Source of the DNA: Paraburkholderia terricola
GTDB lineage: Bacteria > Pseudomonadota > Gammaproteobacteria > Burkholderiales > Burkholderiaceae
Assembly (NCBI RefSeq): GCF_900142195.1
Contig: NZ_FRAB01000029.1
Location: 23,891 to 87,890 of the forward strand
Length of the DNA: 64,000 nt
Direction: 5' to 3'
Of the stretch, positions 16,521 through 25,315 are shown in pieces. The notes under the pieces were generated by a model. The model saw nothing but the letters and a program-made list of their open reading frames with translations. It did no database searches and was not told the DNA's origin. Made by a program: the position numbers and the translations under genes. The number at the start of each line of letters is the position of its first letter. Position 1 is the first letter of the stretch.

Positions 16521-17954
16521 ATGGCGGAAAGTCGAGGTATGCAGGGGGCGTCGGGCACGCGTGTCGGCACGGTGATGGACAGCTTGCGCGAGCGCATTGC
16601 GAGCCGTTCGCTCATGCCGGGCGCGCGCGTGCCGTCGATCCGGGTGATGACGGAAACGCTCGGCGTATCCAAGTCGACGGTGGTGGAAGCCTACGACCGG
16701 CTGGTCGCGGAGGGCGTGATCGTGGCGCGCCGCGGGTCCGGCTTCTTCGTGTCGGGCCATGCGCCGCCGCTCGCGCTTGCCGATCTCGGGCCGAGCCTCG
16801 ATCGCGAGGTCGATCCGTTGTGGCTGACCCGGCAGTCGCTGGAAGCGGGGTCAAAAGTTCTCAAGCCGGGTTGCGGCTGGATGCCCGCCTCATGGCTGCC
16901 CGAAGACGGCGTGCGTCGCGCGCTGCGGGCGGTGGCGCGCGACCCGCAGTCGCCGCTCGCCGATTATGCGAGCCCGTATGGTCTGCCCGCGCTGCGTCAA
17001 CAGCTCGCATGGCGGCTCGCGCAGCACGGCGTGGATGCGCCGCCCGAGCAGATCGTGCTCACCGACGGCGGCACGCACGCGCTCGATCTCGTGTGCCGTT
17101 TTCTGCTCGAGCCCGGCGATACGGTGCTGATCGACGACCCGTGCTACTTCAACTTTCAGGCGTTGCTGCGCGCGCATCGCGCCCGCATCGTCGGAGTGCC
17201 CTATACGCCGTCCGGGCCCGATCTGGCGGCGTTCGAACGCGCGCTGACCGAGCACCGTCCGCGCCTGTATGTGACCAATTCGGCCATTCACAATCCGACC
17301 GGCGCGACGCTCGCGCCGGCCGTCGCGCACCGGCTGCTGAAGCTCGCGGGCGAACATGATCTGCTGATCGTCGAGGACGATATTTTCGCGGACTTCGAAG
17401 AGGAAGCCGCGCCGCGTCTTGCCGCGTTCGACGGGCTCGCGCGCGTGGTGTCGATCGGCAGCTTTTCGAAGACGCTGTCGGCGGCGGTGCGTTGCGGTTA
17501 CATCGCCGCGCGCGCCGAATGGATCGAGCCGCTGATCGATCTCAAGCTCGCCACCTCGTTCGGCAACGGCCAGCTCGCGGCGAGCGTCGTGCATCGTTTG
17601 CTGGTGGACGGCGCTTACCGGCGGCATCTGGAGTCGATGCGCGCGAAGCTCGCCGACGCGATGGGCGAGACGGTCAGGCGGCTCGGCTATGCGGGCCTGG
17701 AAATATGGACGCGGCCACGCGCCGGCATGTTCGTGTGGGCGCGTTTGCCGGACCCGCTCGACGCCGCCGACATCGCGCGTCACGCGCTAGCCGGCGGTGT
17801 GGTGTTCGCGCCCGGCAATGTGTTCAGCGCATCGCAATCGGCGGCCGGTTTTCTGCGCTTTAACGTCTCGCAATGCAACCGCCCGAAAGTGTACGAGACG
17901 CTGCAACGGGCGATGGAAGCGTCCGCTGTTTCGAAGGAGCGGGCGCGCGCCTGA
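16521..17954 (+). CDS. MocR-type regulator: GntR winged helix fused to aminotransferase fold
   Basis: A 477-residue PdxR/MocR-family transcription factor. The first 75 residues are a GntR winged helix (GARVPSIRVMTETLGVSKSTVVEAYDRL-type region, then RRGSGFFVSG). The remainder is a fold-type I aminotransferase with NPTGATL, the Asp in VEDDIF and the PLP-binding Lys317 in SIGSFSKTL. These proteins sense PLP or PLP-amino acid adducts. It is divergent from the EamA exporter and is probably its activator or repressor. The ATG at 16521 is chosen; a longer frame reaching upstream reads through the neighbouring gene in antisense. Confidence 0.9.
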   Translation: MAESRGMQGASGTRVGTVMDSLRERIASRSLMPGARVPSIRVMTETLGVSKSTVVEAYDRLVAEGVIVARRGSGFFVSGHAPPLALADLGPSLDREVDPLWLTRQSLEAGSKVLKPGCGWMPASWLPEDGVRRALRAVARDPQSPLADYASPYGLPALRQQLAWRLAQHGVDAPPEQIVLTDGGTHALDLVCRFLLEPGDTVLIDDPCYFNFQALLRAHRARIVGVPYTPSGPDLAAFERALTEHRPRLYVTNSAIHNPTGATLAPAVAHRLLKLAGEHDLLIVEDDIFADFEEEAAPRLAAFDGLARVVSIGSFSKTLSAAVRCGYIAARAEWIEPLIDLKLATSFGNGQLAASVVHRLLVDGAYRRHLESMRAKLADAMGETVRRLGYAGLEIWTRPRAGMFVWARLPDPLDAADIARHALAGGVVFAPGNVFSASQSAAGFLRFNVSQCNRPKVYETLQRAMEASAVSKERARA

Positions 17955-17977
17955 GCAAACGCGTCCCGCGCGCCGAT

Positions 17978-19078
17978 TCATTTGCACAGCAGAAGCAGCC
18001 GTTCCTGATCCGTGCAGGCGGCGAGGGGTTTTTGCGCAGGCTGGGCCGCGGTTGCCCTTGCCGTCGTCGCCGCCGCCGTCGCGCTGAGCGCGGCGTTCCG
18101 CTTCGCGAGACACGCGCGAAGATGCTTCTCGACCGGCGGGTAGTACTTCCATCCACGCACGAGGCCCGGCAATTCGAGCTTCACCTGCTTCCACTTCGGG
18201 TGGCCGTGTTCCTGCAGCGTGTCGAAGTTCGCGCAGAGCGAGTCGGCGAAGTGATTCAGATTGCCGACCGTGTCGCGCAGACCGTAATCGTAGGTGACGA
18301 GAAAGGCTTTCACGGTCAGCGTGGGCACGTCTTCCTTCAGCCAGTTCGGATAGCTGCTCGCACGGATCGTCGCGGGGAAGTACGTCTGTTTGGCGCGCGC
18401 CGTTTCGGGCGCGGCGGGATCGACTTTCAGCAGGCGGATCTGTTGCAGCAGTTCCGGATTCATGTCGTTGAACAGTTTCGCCGGCTGCCCGACCACGATG
18501 ATCGCCACGTCCACTTTCTTCACGATCAACGCGGCCAGCGCGTCCTCGTTGCTCAGGTGCTCGACGTTCTGTTCGGGAATCGCCGTGCCGAACATCAGGT
18601 GATAGAGCGTCGTGGCCGATTGAGCGGTGCCGCTGCCGATCAGGCCGACGCTGATGCGCTTGTTCCTGATGTCCGCGAAGGTATTGAACGGCGAGTCCGC
18701 ACGCACCACGACGTTAATTTCCTCGTCGTAAAGCGGCATGATGAGCCGCAGCGGCCGGATCGCCGTGCCGGCGTCGGCGTTGCCCGCGTTGGCCATGTCG
18801 ATGTAGGCCTGGTAGACGTCGGATTGCACCAGCGCCAGCTTCACGCCGGGTTCGAAGCGCATGCGCTGCACGTTCTCGGCCGAGCCCTTCGAGGCCACCG
18901 CCTCCAGGTCGATGCCCGCCGGTTGCGCGACCCATTTCGACAGATCCTGACCGATCTGTATGTACGTGCCTCGTTCGGGACCGGTCACGATCTTGTAGTG
19001 CGCGGGCTCCGCGAAAACGAACGAAGACACGGCCAGCAGCACCAGCCCCAGCCACCCCGTCAGAAGTCTCTTCAGCAT
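17978..19078 (-). CDS. TAXI-family TRAP solute-binding protein (orphan)
   Basis: A periplasmic binding protein of 366 residues with a signal peptide cleaved near Ala23 (VFA before EPAHYK). ITGPERGTYIQIGQDL-like and ASKGSAENVQRM are typical of TAXI proteins, as is RISVGLIGSGTAQSATTL. TAXI receptors usually work with a fused DctQM permease; none is adjacent. It ends in an Ala/Thr-rich stretch and a Cys-containing tail (ACTDQERLLLLCK) that is not usual for the family. It lies 24 bp behind the zinc-ribbon membrane protein gene and is probably co-transcribed with it. Confidence 0.85.
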   Translation of the reverse strand: MLKRLLTGWLGLVLLAVSSFVFAEPAHYKIVTGPERGTYIQIGQDLSKWVAQPAGIDLEAVASKGSAENVQRMRFEPGVKLALVQSDVYQAYIDMANAGNADAGTAIRPLRLIMPLYDEEINVVVRADSPFNTFADIRNKRISVGLIGSGTAQSATTLYHLMFGTAIPEQNVEHLSNEDALAALIVKKVDVAIIVVGQPAKLFNDMNPELLQQIRLLKVDPAAPETARAKQTYFPATIRASSYPNWLKEDVPTLTVKAFLVTYDYGLRDTVGNLNHFADSLCANFDTLQEHGHPKWKQVKLELPGLVRGWKYYPPVEKHLRACLAKRNAALSATAAATTARATAAQPAQKPLAACTDQERLLLLCK

Positions 19079-19102
19079 GGTCTCCTCCGCCTATGGTTCA
19101 GG

Positions 19103-20191
19103 TTAGAAGCGCTTCTCGCGCGAGTGCGCGCCGCCTTTTGGTAAACGCGTTGGCAACCGGGCTTGCTGCGATGGTGATGGCGACGGCGATGCGGCTTGCG
19201 CTGGACTGAGCGGCTTCCAGCCGGTCTCGCGAATCACGCGCTGCAAAATGGTTTTGGCGGTTTCGCTGCCTGTGTCGATAGTGAGCGCCTCGTTGGCGTG
19301 CTGGCGTGCGCAGGTCCACGACTGTTGCGCGGCGCAGAGCTGCGCCGCTTGCAACGCGATGTCGCGGCGCGCGGTGAGCGGCTTCAGTTCGGCCGCCAGG
19401 TTCCGTGCGTCCGTATTCTCCGGTCGCAGCGTTTGCGCGGCGCCGAGCGCGGCTTGCGCCGCGGACAGATCGTTGGCGTCGAACGCGAGGCGCGCGGAAC
19501 GCATGGCTTGACCGGCATCGCTAAAACGCGGCGCGGCAGGTTGCATCACCGCTTCAGGCGCGAGCGGCGTCGCGGGAGCCGCCGGCGTTGCCTTCATCGC
19601 ATCGTCAGCCTTGGCCGGCTCGACAGCGGCCGCCTGATTCGTCGACTGAGCGGGTGCATAGCGCGCGATCGTTCCGGTCGTCGTGGTCGTTGTCCTCGCA
19701 TCCTGATCGGTTTCGGCGATCTGCGCGTTGTTGCCGTTGCGCGCTTCATGGCTGTCGCCGAATAGCGCATAGCCGACATAGGCGAGGCCGATTCCGACAA
19801 TCGCCGCGATCGCCCATAGCAGCCCGCGAATCCGGTGCGCGGCGCGGCCATGCGAATCAAGCGCGCCGGCGAGAGAAGGGATCGACGTATCCGGCGACAC
19901 CGCTATCGGCGCATGCAGCGCGACCTCGGCAGACGCGGCCGCGCCGACGCGCGCGGCACCCGCCGCGAGTTGTACTTCTCCAGGTGCGAGGGGATCGAAG
20001 CCGCTGTTGCGCGCCGCTCCGCTCGTGGCGCTGGCGCGGCTGCCGGGAATGACGGTGCGCTTAGGTGGGCTGGTATCGAGCGGATGCGCCGCGCCGCAAT
20101 ACGGGCAATAGTCGACCTGGCGGTACAGGGCGCCGCCACACCGATTGCAGGGCATTGGAAAACTATGTCCGGCTGCTGACTGGGTGGACAT
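19103..20191 (-). CDS. zinc-ribbon single-pass membrane protein with TPR-like C-terminus
   Basis: A 362-residue protein of unknown function. Residues 15-32 form a zinc ribbon (CNRC and CPYC, C15, C18, C29, C32), one transmembrane segment spans about 123-144 (GLLWAIAAIVGIGLAYVGYA), and a region of about 240-330 looks like tetratricopeptide helices (ARLAFDANDLSAAQAALG and a similar later unit). The tail is Ser/Pro- and Lys-rich. The ribbon would face the cytoplasm and the helical part the periplasm, beside the TAXI protein encoded next. The ATG at 20191 has AGGTGGGG upstream and is preferred to 20230 or 20281. Confidence 0.75.
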   Translation of the reverse strand: MSTQSAAGHSFPMPCNRCGGALYRQVDYCPYCGAAHPLDTSPPKRTVIPGSRASATSGAARNSGFDPLAPGEVQLAAGAARVGAAASAEVALHAPIAVSPDTSIPSLAGALDSHGRAAHRIRGLLWAIAAIVGIGLAYVGYALFGDSHEARNGNNAQIAETDQDARTTTTTTGTIARYAPAQSTNQAAAVEPAKADDAMKATPAAPATPLAPEAVMQPAAPRFSDAGQAMRSARLAFDANDLSAAQAALGAAQTLRPENTDARNLAAELKPLTARRDIALQAAQLCAAQQSWTCARQHANEALTIDTGSETAKTILQRVIRETGWKPLSPAQAASPSPSPSQQARLPTRLPKGGAHSREKRF

Positions 20192-20458
20192 GCTGTGGCC
20201 CCACCTGTGGAAAACAATGCCATACGGCATGCCCCGGATCGTGCTGAGGCAGGAGCGATGTCCGCGGAAATCACGATCCACATGCGCCGGGGAGTGTCGG
20301 GGCGCAAGCGCACGCTTGCGATGCCGCCGCCTGCAATATGTGGCGTTTCGTTGCGAACGTCAATCGAAGTTGCTACCTACCTTATGTGCGTTAGCGCACA
20401 TTCATAGTATGGCGAAGCATCTCGCATGTCGGAGGACGAACGGACGCGAGTGCTTCGC

Positions 20459-21991
20459 TCACTGCTTGCGCAGCGGATGATCCTTTAAAAGCCACGCGAG
20501 CGCAAAGGCAACCAGCACCACGCAAGCCGCCGCGAGGTACACCGTGTGCAGCGCGCCGGCGAACGCATGCAGGTAATCGTCGCGCAACGCTTGAGGCAAC
20601 GCGTGAATGGCAGTGGGCCCGAGCGCGTGCGGCAATTCGGTGTCGGGCGGAAGCAGTTTTTCGAGGCGCGACGCAAGGCCGTTCGAGAACACCGCGCCGA
20701 ACGCGGCCACGCCGATCGACCCGCCTATCGAACGGAACAGCGTGGCGCCCGACGTGGCGACGCCCACATGCCTGAATTCGACGCTGTTCTGCACGGCGAG
20801 GATCAGCACCTGCATCACCATGCCGAGGCCGCAGCCGAGAATGCCCATGTCGATATACATCACATGGATCGGCGTGCCGATCTGCAGGCGTGCGAGCAGC
20901 AGCATGGCGACGGCCACGAGCAACGTGCCGGCGATCGGGAACATGCGGTATCTGCCGATCTTGCTGATCACGCGGCCGGTCACCATCGACATCACGAACA
21001 GGCCGCCCATCATCGGCAGCATCTGGATGCCGGCTTGGGTGGGCGTCGAACCCTTGACCACTTGCAAATAGAGCGGCAGGAACGTGACCGCCCCGAACAT
21101 CGACACGCCGATGATGAAGCCGATCAGGCTGCTCAGCAAAAACGTGCGCTGTTTGAAAAGCTCGAACGGCATGATCGGCTCGACCGCGCTGCGCTCTTCG
21201 TGGATGAAGCCCCAGGTCGCCACCAGCCCCATACCCAGCGTGAACCACAGTTGCGGCGACGACCACGGCAGGATCGTGCCGCCCTGGCTCGTGAACAGGA
21301 TGATGCAGGTGAGCGCGCCGGCGAGAAAGGCGGCGCCCATATAGTCGATGGTGTGCTTCACATGACGCGCATGCGGCTTGAACACCGCGCCGATCACGAG
21401 CAGCGAGACGATGCCGAGCGGCAGGTTGATGTAGAAGATCCAGCGCCACGTGAGATGCTCGACGAGAAAACCGCCGAGCAGCGGCCCGACCGCGGTGGCG
21501 AGGCCGAACACGCCGCCGAACACGCCCTGATAGCGGCCGCGCTCGGCCGGCGGAATCACGTCCGCGATCGCGGCCATCGTCACGACCAGCAGGCCGCCGC
21601 CGCCGAGCCCTTGCAGCGCGCGCAGCACGATCAACTGGGTCATGTCCTGCGCGACGCCGCACAGCGCGGAGCCGACGAGGAACACCACGATCGCTGTTTG
21701 CAGCACGATCTTGCGGCCGAACAGGTCGCCGAACTTGCCGTACAGCGGCACGACGATGGTCGAGCTTAGCAGGTAGGCGGTCACCACCCACGACAGATTG
21801 TTGAGCCCGCCGAGTTCGCCGACGATCGTCGGCAACGCGGTGGAGACGATCGTCTGATCGAGCGCGGCGAGCAGCATGACGAGCAGCAGCGCAGGGAACA
21901 GCAGGCGGATCGGCGGTTGATCGGCGGCCGCGGCTGGCTGCGCCCCGGTGTCCGCCAGTTCGATAGGTTGAGTCGTTGTCGATTGATCCAT
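20459..21991 (-). CDS. DHA2-family MFS multidrug exporter, EmrB/QacA type
   Basis: A 14-helix drug:proton antiporter of 510 residues. Motif A appears as LYGKFGDLFGRK after helix 2, the helix 1 motif LDQTIVSTALPTIVGEL is typical of EmrB/QacA, and the antiporter motif C region is GPLLGGFLVEHL. It would export hydrophobic drugs or dyes from the cytoplasm. It is divergent from a TetR gene whose control region holds an AT-rich repeat. No EmrA-type membrane-fusion gene is next to it, so it may act alone at the inner membrane. Confidence 0.92.
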   Translation of the reverse strand: MDQSTTTQPIELADTGAQPAAAADQPPIRLLFPALLLVMLLAALDQTIVSTALPTIVGELGGLNNLSWVVTAYLLSSTIVVPLYGKFGDLFGRKIVLQTAIVVFLVGSALCGVAQDMTQLIVLRALQGLGGGGLLVVTMAAIADVIPPAERGRYQGVFGGVFGLATAVGPLLGGFLVEHLTWRWIFYINLPLGIVSLLVIGAVFKPHARHVKHTIDYMGAAFLAGALTCIILFTSQGGTILPWSSPQLWFTLGMGLVATWGFIHEERSAVEPIMPFELFKQRTFLLSSLIGFIIGVSMFGAVTFLPLYLQVVKGSTPTQAGIQMLPMMGGLFVMSMVTGRVISKIGRYRMFPIAGTLLVAVAMLLLARLQIGTPIHVMYIDMGILGCGLGMVMQVLILAVQNSVEFRHVGVATSGATLFRSIGGSIGVAAFGAVFSNGLASRLEKLLPPDTELPHALGPTAIHALPQALRDDYLHAFAGALHTVYLAAACVVLVAFALAWLLKDHPLRKQ

Positions 21992-22002
21992 GGCGACACG
22001 CT

Positions 22003-22036
22003 ATTGAAATTAATTAATGTGGCGATTAATATATGC
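22003..22036. promoter_or_regulatory. AT-rich control region between exporter and TetR genes
   Basis: This short patch (with ATTAATTAATG and a second GATTAATAT) contrasts sharply with its GC-rich surroundings. Two palindromic ATTAAT hexamers lie 16 bp apart. It lies directly before the exporter start and upstream of tetR, so it is a likely promoter and repressor site. Confidence 0.45.
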
Positions 22037-22066
22037 GACATCGCCGCCCCGGTCAAATTGAATGCA

Positions 22067-22879
22067 ATGGCAAGAATTCCGTCCGATGAGCACAAGATGA
22101 AAGTCGCGCCACGTAATGCGGCGACTGCGAAACCGCGCAAGCCCGCGAAGCAGGGGCGGCTTGAAGCCGCTGGTGAAGCCGGTGGTGGAGGCGCTGGCGG
22201 AGACGTCAACCCCGCAAGCGTGGCGGCCGGAGCGCCCGCACGGCGCCCCGGCCGGCCCTCGGGCGCCGCGCGCGGACCGGAGCAGCGCGGCCGTTTGCTG
22301 GAGGCGGCGCTCGCGCTCTTCGCGCGGCAGGGCATCGTCGATACCACGCTTGGCGAGATCGCTCGCGAGGCGGGCTTCACGCCGGCAATGATGCATTACT
22401 ACTTCAAGACGCGAGATCAGCTACTGGACGTGCTGATCGACGAGCGTTTCGCGCCATTGCGCGCCGGGCTCGGCGTGCCGTTTCAGGAGCACGCCGACGA
22501 TCCGGTGGCGGCGATCACCACGCTCACGCGGCGGTTGGTGCAAGTGGCGAGCGAGAATCCGTGGTTTCCGTCGTTATGGGTGCGCGAGGTCATCAGCGAC
22601 GGCGGCTTGCTGCGCCAGCGCATGCATGAACGGTTCGGCAACGTGCAACAGAAGGCGTCGCTTGAATGCATCGCGCGCTGGCAAAAGGAGGGGCGCCTGA
22701 ACGCGGCGCTGGAGCCGTCGCTGGTCTTCGTCACGTTGCTTGGTCTGACGATTCTGCCGTTGGCCACCTCGAAGCTGTGGCGCGAGGATCCCATGCGGTG
22801 CAACGTCGGCGGCGAGGAAATCGCGCGGCATGCGGTGGCGCTGCTGGTGCAGGGCATAGGTCCGAAGAAAGCCGGTTAA
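22067..22879 (+). CDS. TetR/AcrR-family transcriptional regulator
   Basis: A one-component repressor of 270 residues when begun at 22067; an ATG at 22097 would give 260. An unusually long Ala/Gly-rich, basic N-terminal arm of about 60 residues precedes the TetR helix-turn-helix (LLEAALALFARQGIVDTTLGEIAREAGFTPAMMHYYFKTRDQLL-type region). The C-terminal ligand domain resembles those with a TetR_C PQBP or CECR type fold, which I cannot decide. Being divergent from the DHA2 exporter, it most likely represses that gene and its own, with release by an exported compound. Confidence 0.87.
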   Translation: MARIPSDEHKMKVAPRNAATAKPRKPAKQGRLEAAGEAGGGGAGGDVNPASVAAGAPARRPGRPSGAARGPEQRGRLLEAALALFARQGIVDTTLGEIAREAGFTPAMMHYYFKTRDQLLDVLIDERFAPLRAGLGVPFQEHADDPVAAITTLTRRLVQVASENPWFPSLWVREVISDGGLLRQRMHERFGNVQQKASLECIARWQKEGRLNAALEPSLVFVTLLGLTILPLATSKLWREDPMRCNVGGEEIARHAVALLVQGIGPKKAG

Positions 22880-23235
22880 AGCGCGGGTTCGCCGCAAAGT
22901 GCGCCGATGCCGCGAGCCGGAAGCCGCCGCGGCACGCGGCATGCTACCTGTCGGGTGGAAGTGAGCGCCGGGCGGAATAAGCAATGTCGCCCGCGCCGCA
23001 AGCGGAATACGAATTCGAGAAACGACGCCGGGCGAGAATGGCCGTGCCAACGGGGGCACGAACCGCCGCGGCGAATCGGATGTCGGCTATCGCGTTGCCA
23101 TCGTCACGGCGTCGAGGGCCGTTTCTTCATCCGCGTGCAATTTTGGCGCGTTACTGTGCGCACGCGTTGCGCCAAGGCCATGTTTTAAAATCGTGTGCCT
23201 GTCTGCAACTCGGTGCGCGAAGCCGGGTCGGAATC
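22880..23235. other. 356-bp intergenic region
   Basis: It lies between the tetR and receiver-protein genes, both rightward. It is GC-rich without a supported reading frame. The last 60 bp before 23236 should carry the promoter of the receiver gene. I see nothing else definable. Confidence 0.35.
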
Positions 23236-23748
23236 ATGAACAGCAACAACCCAGCCGCGCAAATCGGCGGCAAGCAGCAGGGCGATAAGTTGGCCAAGTC
23301 TGACGGCCTAACCGGTTTTTTAGAGCAACAACAGAACATGAACGGAGCATTGAGACTCGATCAGGCCACGATCGTGCTCGTCGAAGACGACCCGGACAGC
23401 CGGGAATCGCTGACCTTGTTACTCGAAGCGGAAGGTGCGCATGTCGTCGCGGTGGCGGATGCGGAAGAGGGTGTCGAAGCGGCACTGCGTTTATTGCCCG
23501 ACGCCGTGGTATGCGATCTGGAATTGCCGGCCATGGACGGCTTCTATCTGATCCAGCGGCTGCGCGATCACGAGATTCGCGGCGATCACGCGCCTTCGGT
23601 GGCCGTGGCGCTCACGGGTCATACCGACGACGCTTATCGCTTGCGCAGTATCGGCGAAGGCTTCCAGCATTTCATGACCAAACCGGCGCTGCCGGAAGAT
23701 CTGGTGACCTTGCTGCACGACGCGATCGACGCCCGCTCGGCGGGTTGA
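23236..23748 (+). CDS. stand-alone response-regulator receiver protein
   Basis: A CheY-like single-domain receiver of 170 residues with a polar leader of about 40 residues. The acidic pocket is EDD in IVLVEDDPDSRESL, the phospho-acceptor Asp lies in VVCDLELPAMDG, the conserved Thr in ALTGHTDD and the Lys in HFMTKPALPEDL. No output domain follows. Such proteins act by protein contact in phosphorelays or chemotaxis. No kinase is adjacent; the nearest hybrid kinase is about 4 kb away. An internal ATG at 23338 would remove the leader. Confidence 0.85.
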   Translation: MNSNNPAAQIGGKQQGDKLAKSDGLTGFLEQQQNMNGALRLDQATIVLVEDDPDSRESLTLLLEAEGAHVVAVADAEEGVEAALRLLPDAVVCDLELPAMDGFYLIQRLRDHEIRGDHAPSVAVALTGHTDDAYRLRSIGEGFQHFMTKPALPEDLVTLLHDAIDARSAG

Positions 23749-23776
23749 TCGGACCGCTGCAAAACGGGCGTCGCCG

Positions 23777-24442
23777 TTATTTCGCGGCGGCGACGGATGC
23801 CGCTGAACCCGCGGCGGCGGTCGCCGCCGCTTCCGCTGCCTGACAGGCGGCACACAGTCCCTTCAACTCGATCTCATCGCTGGCGAGGCGGTAGCCCGCG
23901 TCTTCGATTTGCGCGACGAGCGCCTGGCGCAGCTTCGGCTGATGCAATTCGGTGACGGTGCCGCATTGCTGGCAGACCACCAGAATGCCGTGCTGGCATT
24001 GCGTCAGATCGTGGCAGACGGTGAACGCATTGATCGATTCGATCCGATGCACGAGCCCCGCCGACAGCAGAAAGTCCAGTGCCCGATAAACCGTGGGCGG
24101 CGCCGAACCAGGGTGAATCTGGCGCATCTCGTCGAGCAGCGAATAGGCCTTGGTGGCGCGGCCCGAATTCAACAGCAATTCGAGCACCTTGCGGCGGATC
24201 GGCGTGAGTTTTTCGCCGCGTTCGCGGCAGTATTCTTCCGCGAGGGTCAGTGCGGCTTCCTGCGAATCGCCGTGCATGTGCCCCGCTTCATGAGAATGAG
24301 CGGAGCTGGCTGTAGTGGATTGCGCGGTGGATTGCGCGGTGGATTGCGCGGTGGATTGCGCGGTGGATTGCGCGGTGGATTGCGCGGTGGATTGCGCAGC
24401 GGCTTTCACAGCGGCGGTCGCGGTGGGCTTGGCGGTTTTCAT
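23777..24442 (-). CDS. zur: Fur-family zinc uptake regulator Zur with AQST repeat leader
   Basis: A zinc-responsive repressor of 221 residues, longer than the usual 150-170. The extra N-terminus holds seven perfect AQST tetrapeptides (16-43) and a His-rich patch (HSHEAGHMHGD). Then come the winged helix (LTPIRRKVLELLL, PPTVYRALDFLLSAGLVHRI) and the dimer domain. Cys157, Cys160, Cys197 and Cys200 form the structural zinc site; HDLTQCQHG and similar His/Cys residues suit the sensing site. It converges on the receiver gene. Known Zur targets (znuABC) are absent here. Peroxide regulator PerR is a less likely alternative. Confidence 0.85.
   Translation of the reverse strand: MKTAKPTATAAVKAAAQSTAQSTAQSTAQSTAQSTAQSTAQSTTASSAHSHEAGHMHGDSQEAALTLAEEYCRERGEKLTPIRRKVLELLLNSGRATKAYSLLDEMRQIHPGSAPPTVYRALDFLLSAGLVHRIESINAFTVCHDLTQCQHGILVVCQQCGTVTELHQPKLRQALVAQIEDAGYRLASDEIELKGLCAACQAAEAAATAAAGSAASVAAAK
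24315..24398 (-). repeat. seven 12-bp tandem repeats inside zur
   Basis: Seven consecutive GTGGATTGCGCG units (the last ends in GCA) encode Ala-Gln-Ser-Thr on the minus strand. The unit length is a multiple of three, so copy changes alter only protein length. The near identity of the copies points to recent slippage or expansion. Confidence 0.9.
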
Positions 24443-24506
24443 GCGTCGATTATAAGGGCCATCGCGCCGCGCCGTGCCGGTGCATGGCACGGCTGCCAGC
24501 CACGCT

Positions 24507-25133
24507 TCACGTCAGCGGAAAATCAACGTATTTCTTGAAGCCCGGCCGCGTGGCGAGGCGCGAATACCAGCGCTCCACGTTCGGTAGCGGCGGACGCTCG
24601 ACGCCGTCCACCCCGAACCAGCGTTTCGCGTATGCGCCGACCACGATGTCGGCGAGCGTGAACCGTTCGCCCTCGAGGAAGAAGCGGCCTTGCAAGTGGG
24701 TGTCGAGCATGCGCCATAGCAGCGTGACCGCGCTGAAGTCGGCCGCGAGTTTGGCGGCGTCGCGCTCGGCGGCCGGCGTGCGTACAAGCGCCCAGAACAC
24801 CGGACGCTCGGTGGGTTGCAACGTGGAGAGCGACCAGTCGAGCCAGCGGTCGATGCTCGCGCGCAGCCTGGGCTCGGACGGATACAGCAGGCTCGCCTCG
24901 CCGTATTGCAGCACCAGATAGCGCAGGATCGAGTTCGATTCCCACAGCACGAAGCCGTCATCGACCAGCGTCGGAATCTTGCCGGTCGGGTTCATCGCGA
25001 GATAGTCGGGTTCGTTGTTGCGGCCGAATTGCAGACCGGCGTCGATGCGCTCGTAGGGCAGCACGAGCTCATCGCAGCACCACAAGACTTTCTGAACGTT
25101 GACCGAATTAGTGCGTCCCCAGATCGTGATCAT
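24507..25133 (-). CDS. glutathione S-transferase family protein
   Basis: A cytosolic two-domain glutathione transferase of 208 residues. The thioredoxin-like domain begins MITIWGRTNSVNVQKVLW, with a Ser/Asn active-site neighbourhood. It has the cis-proline segment GKIPTLVDD and the glutathione-binding ESNSILRYL. The helical C-domain shows FTLADI, the N-capping box of GSTs. AGAGGA 8 nt upstream supports 25133. It has no operon partner, and the electrophile it handles is unknown. Confidence 0.9.
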   Translation of the reverse strand: MITIWGRTNSVNVQKVLWCCDELVLPYERIDAGLQFGRNNEPDYLAMNPTGKIPTLVDDGFVLWESNSILRYLVLQYGEASLLYPSEPRLRASIDRWLDWSLSTLQPTERPVFWALVRTPAAERDAAKLAADFSAVTLLWRMLDTHLQGRFFLEGERFTLADIVVGAYAKRWFGVDGVERPPLPNVERWYSRLATRPGFKKYVDFPLT

Positions 25134-25315
25134 CCGGCAAATCCTCTTCTTTACAGTTGGCAAGCCGCGCCCGGCGCGCGGCGTTCAGCCAGTAACGATA
25201 CACGATGCGCATGGTTTTGCACGCGGCGGGTCGCGATCGGCCCACGTCGAGGCGCATGCCGGAAACATCTGCGCGTTGCGTACAATGAGCGCACCCGAAT
25301 ACGACGAGGCACCGC

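Noticed and set aside
17873..19144. Plus-strand frame of 423 codons
   Set aside because: It mirrors the TAXI-receptor gene, whose signal peptide and motifs are clear on the other strand.
24315..24398. CRISPR-like array
   Set aside because: The units are contiguous 12-mers without spacers and encode AQST in zur. No cas genes are nearby.
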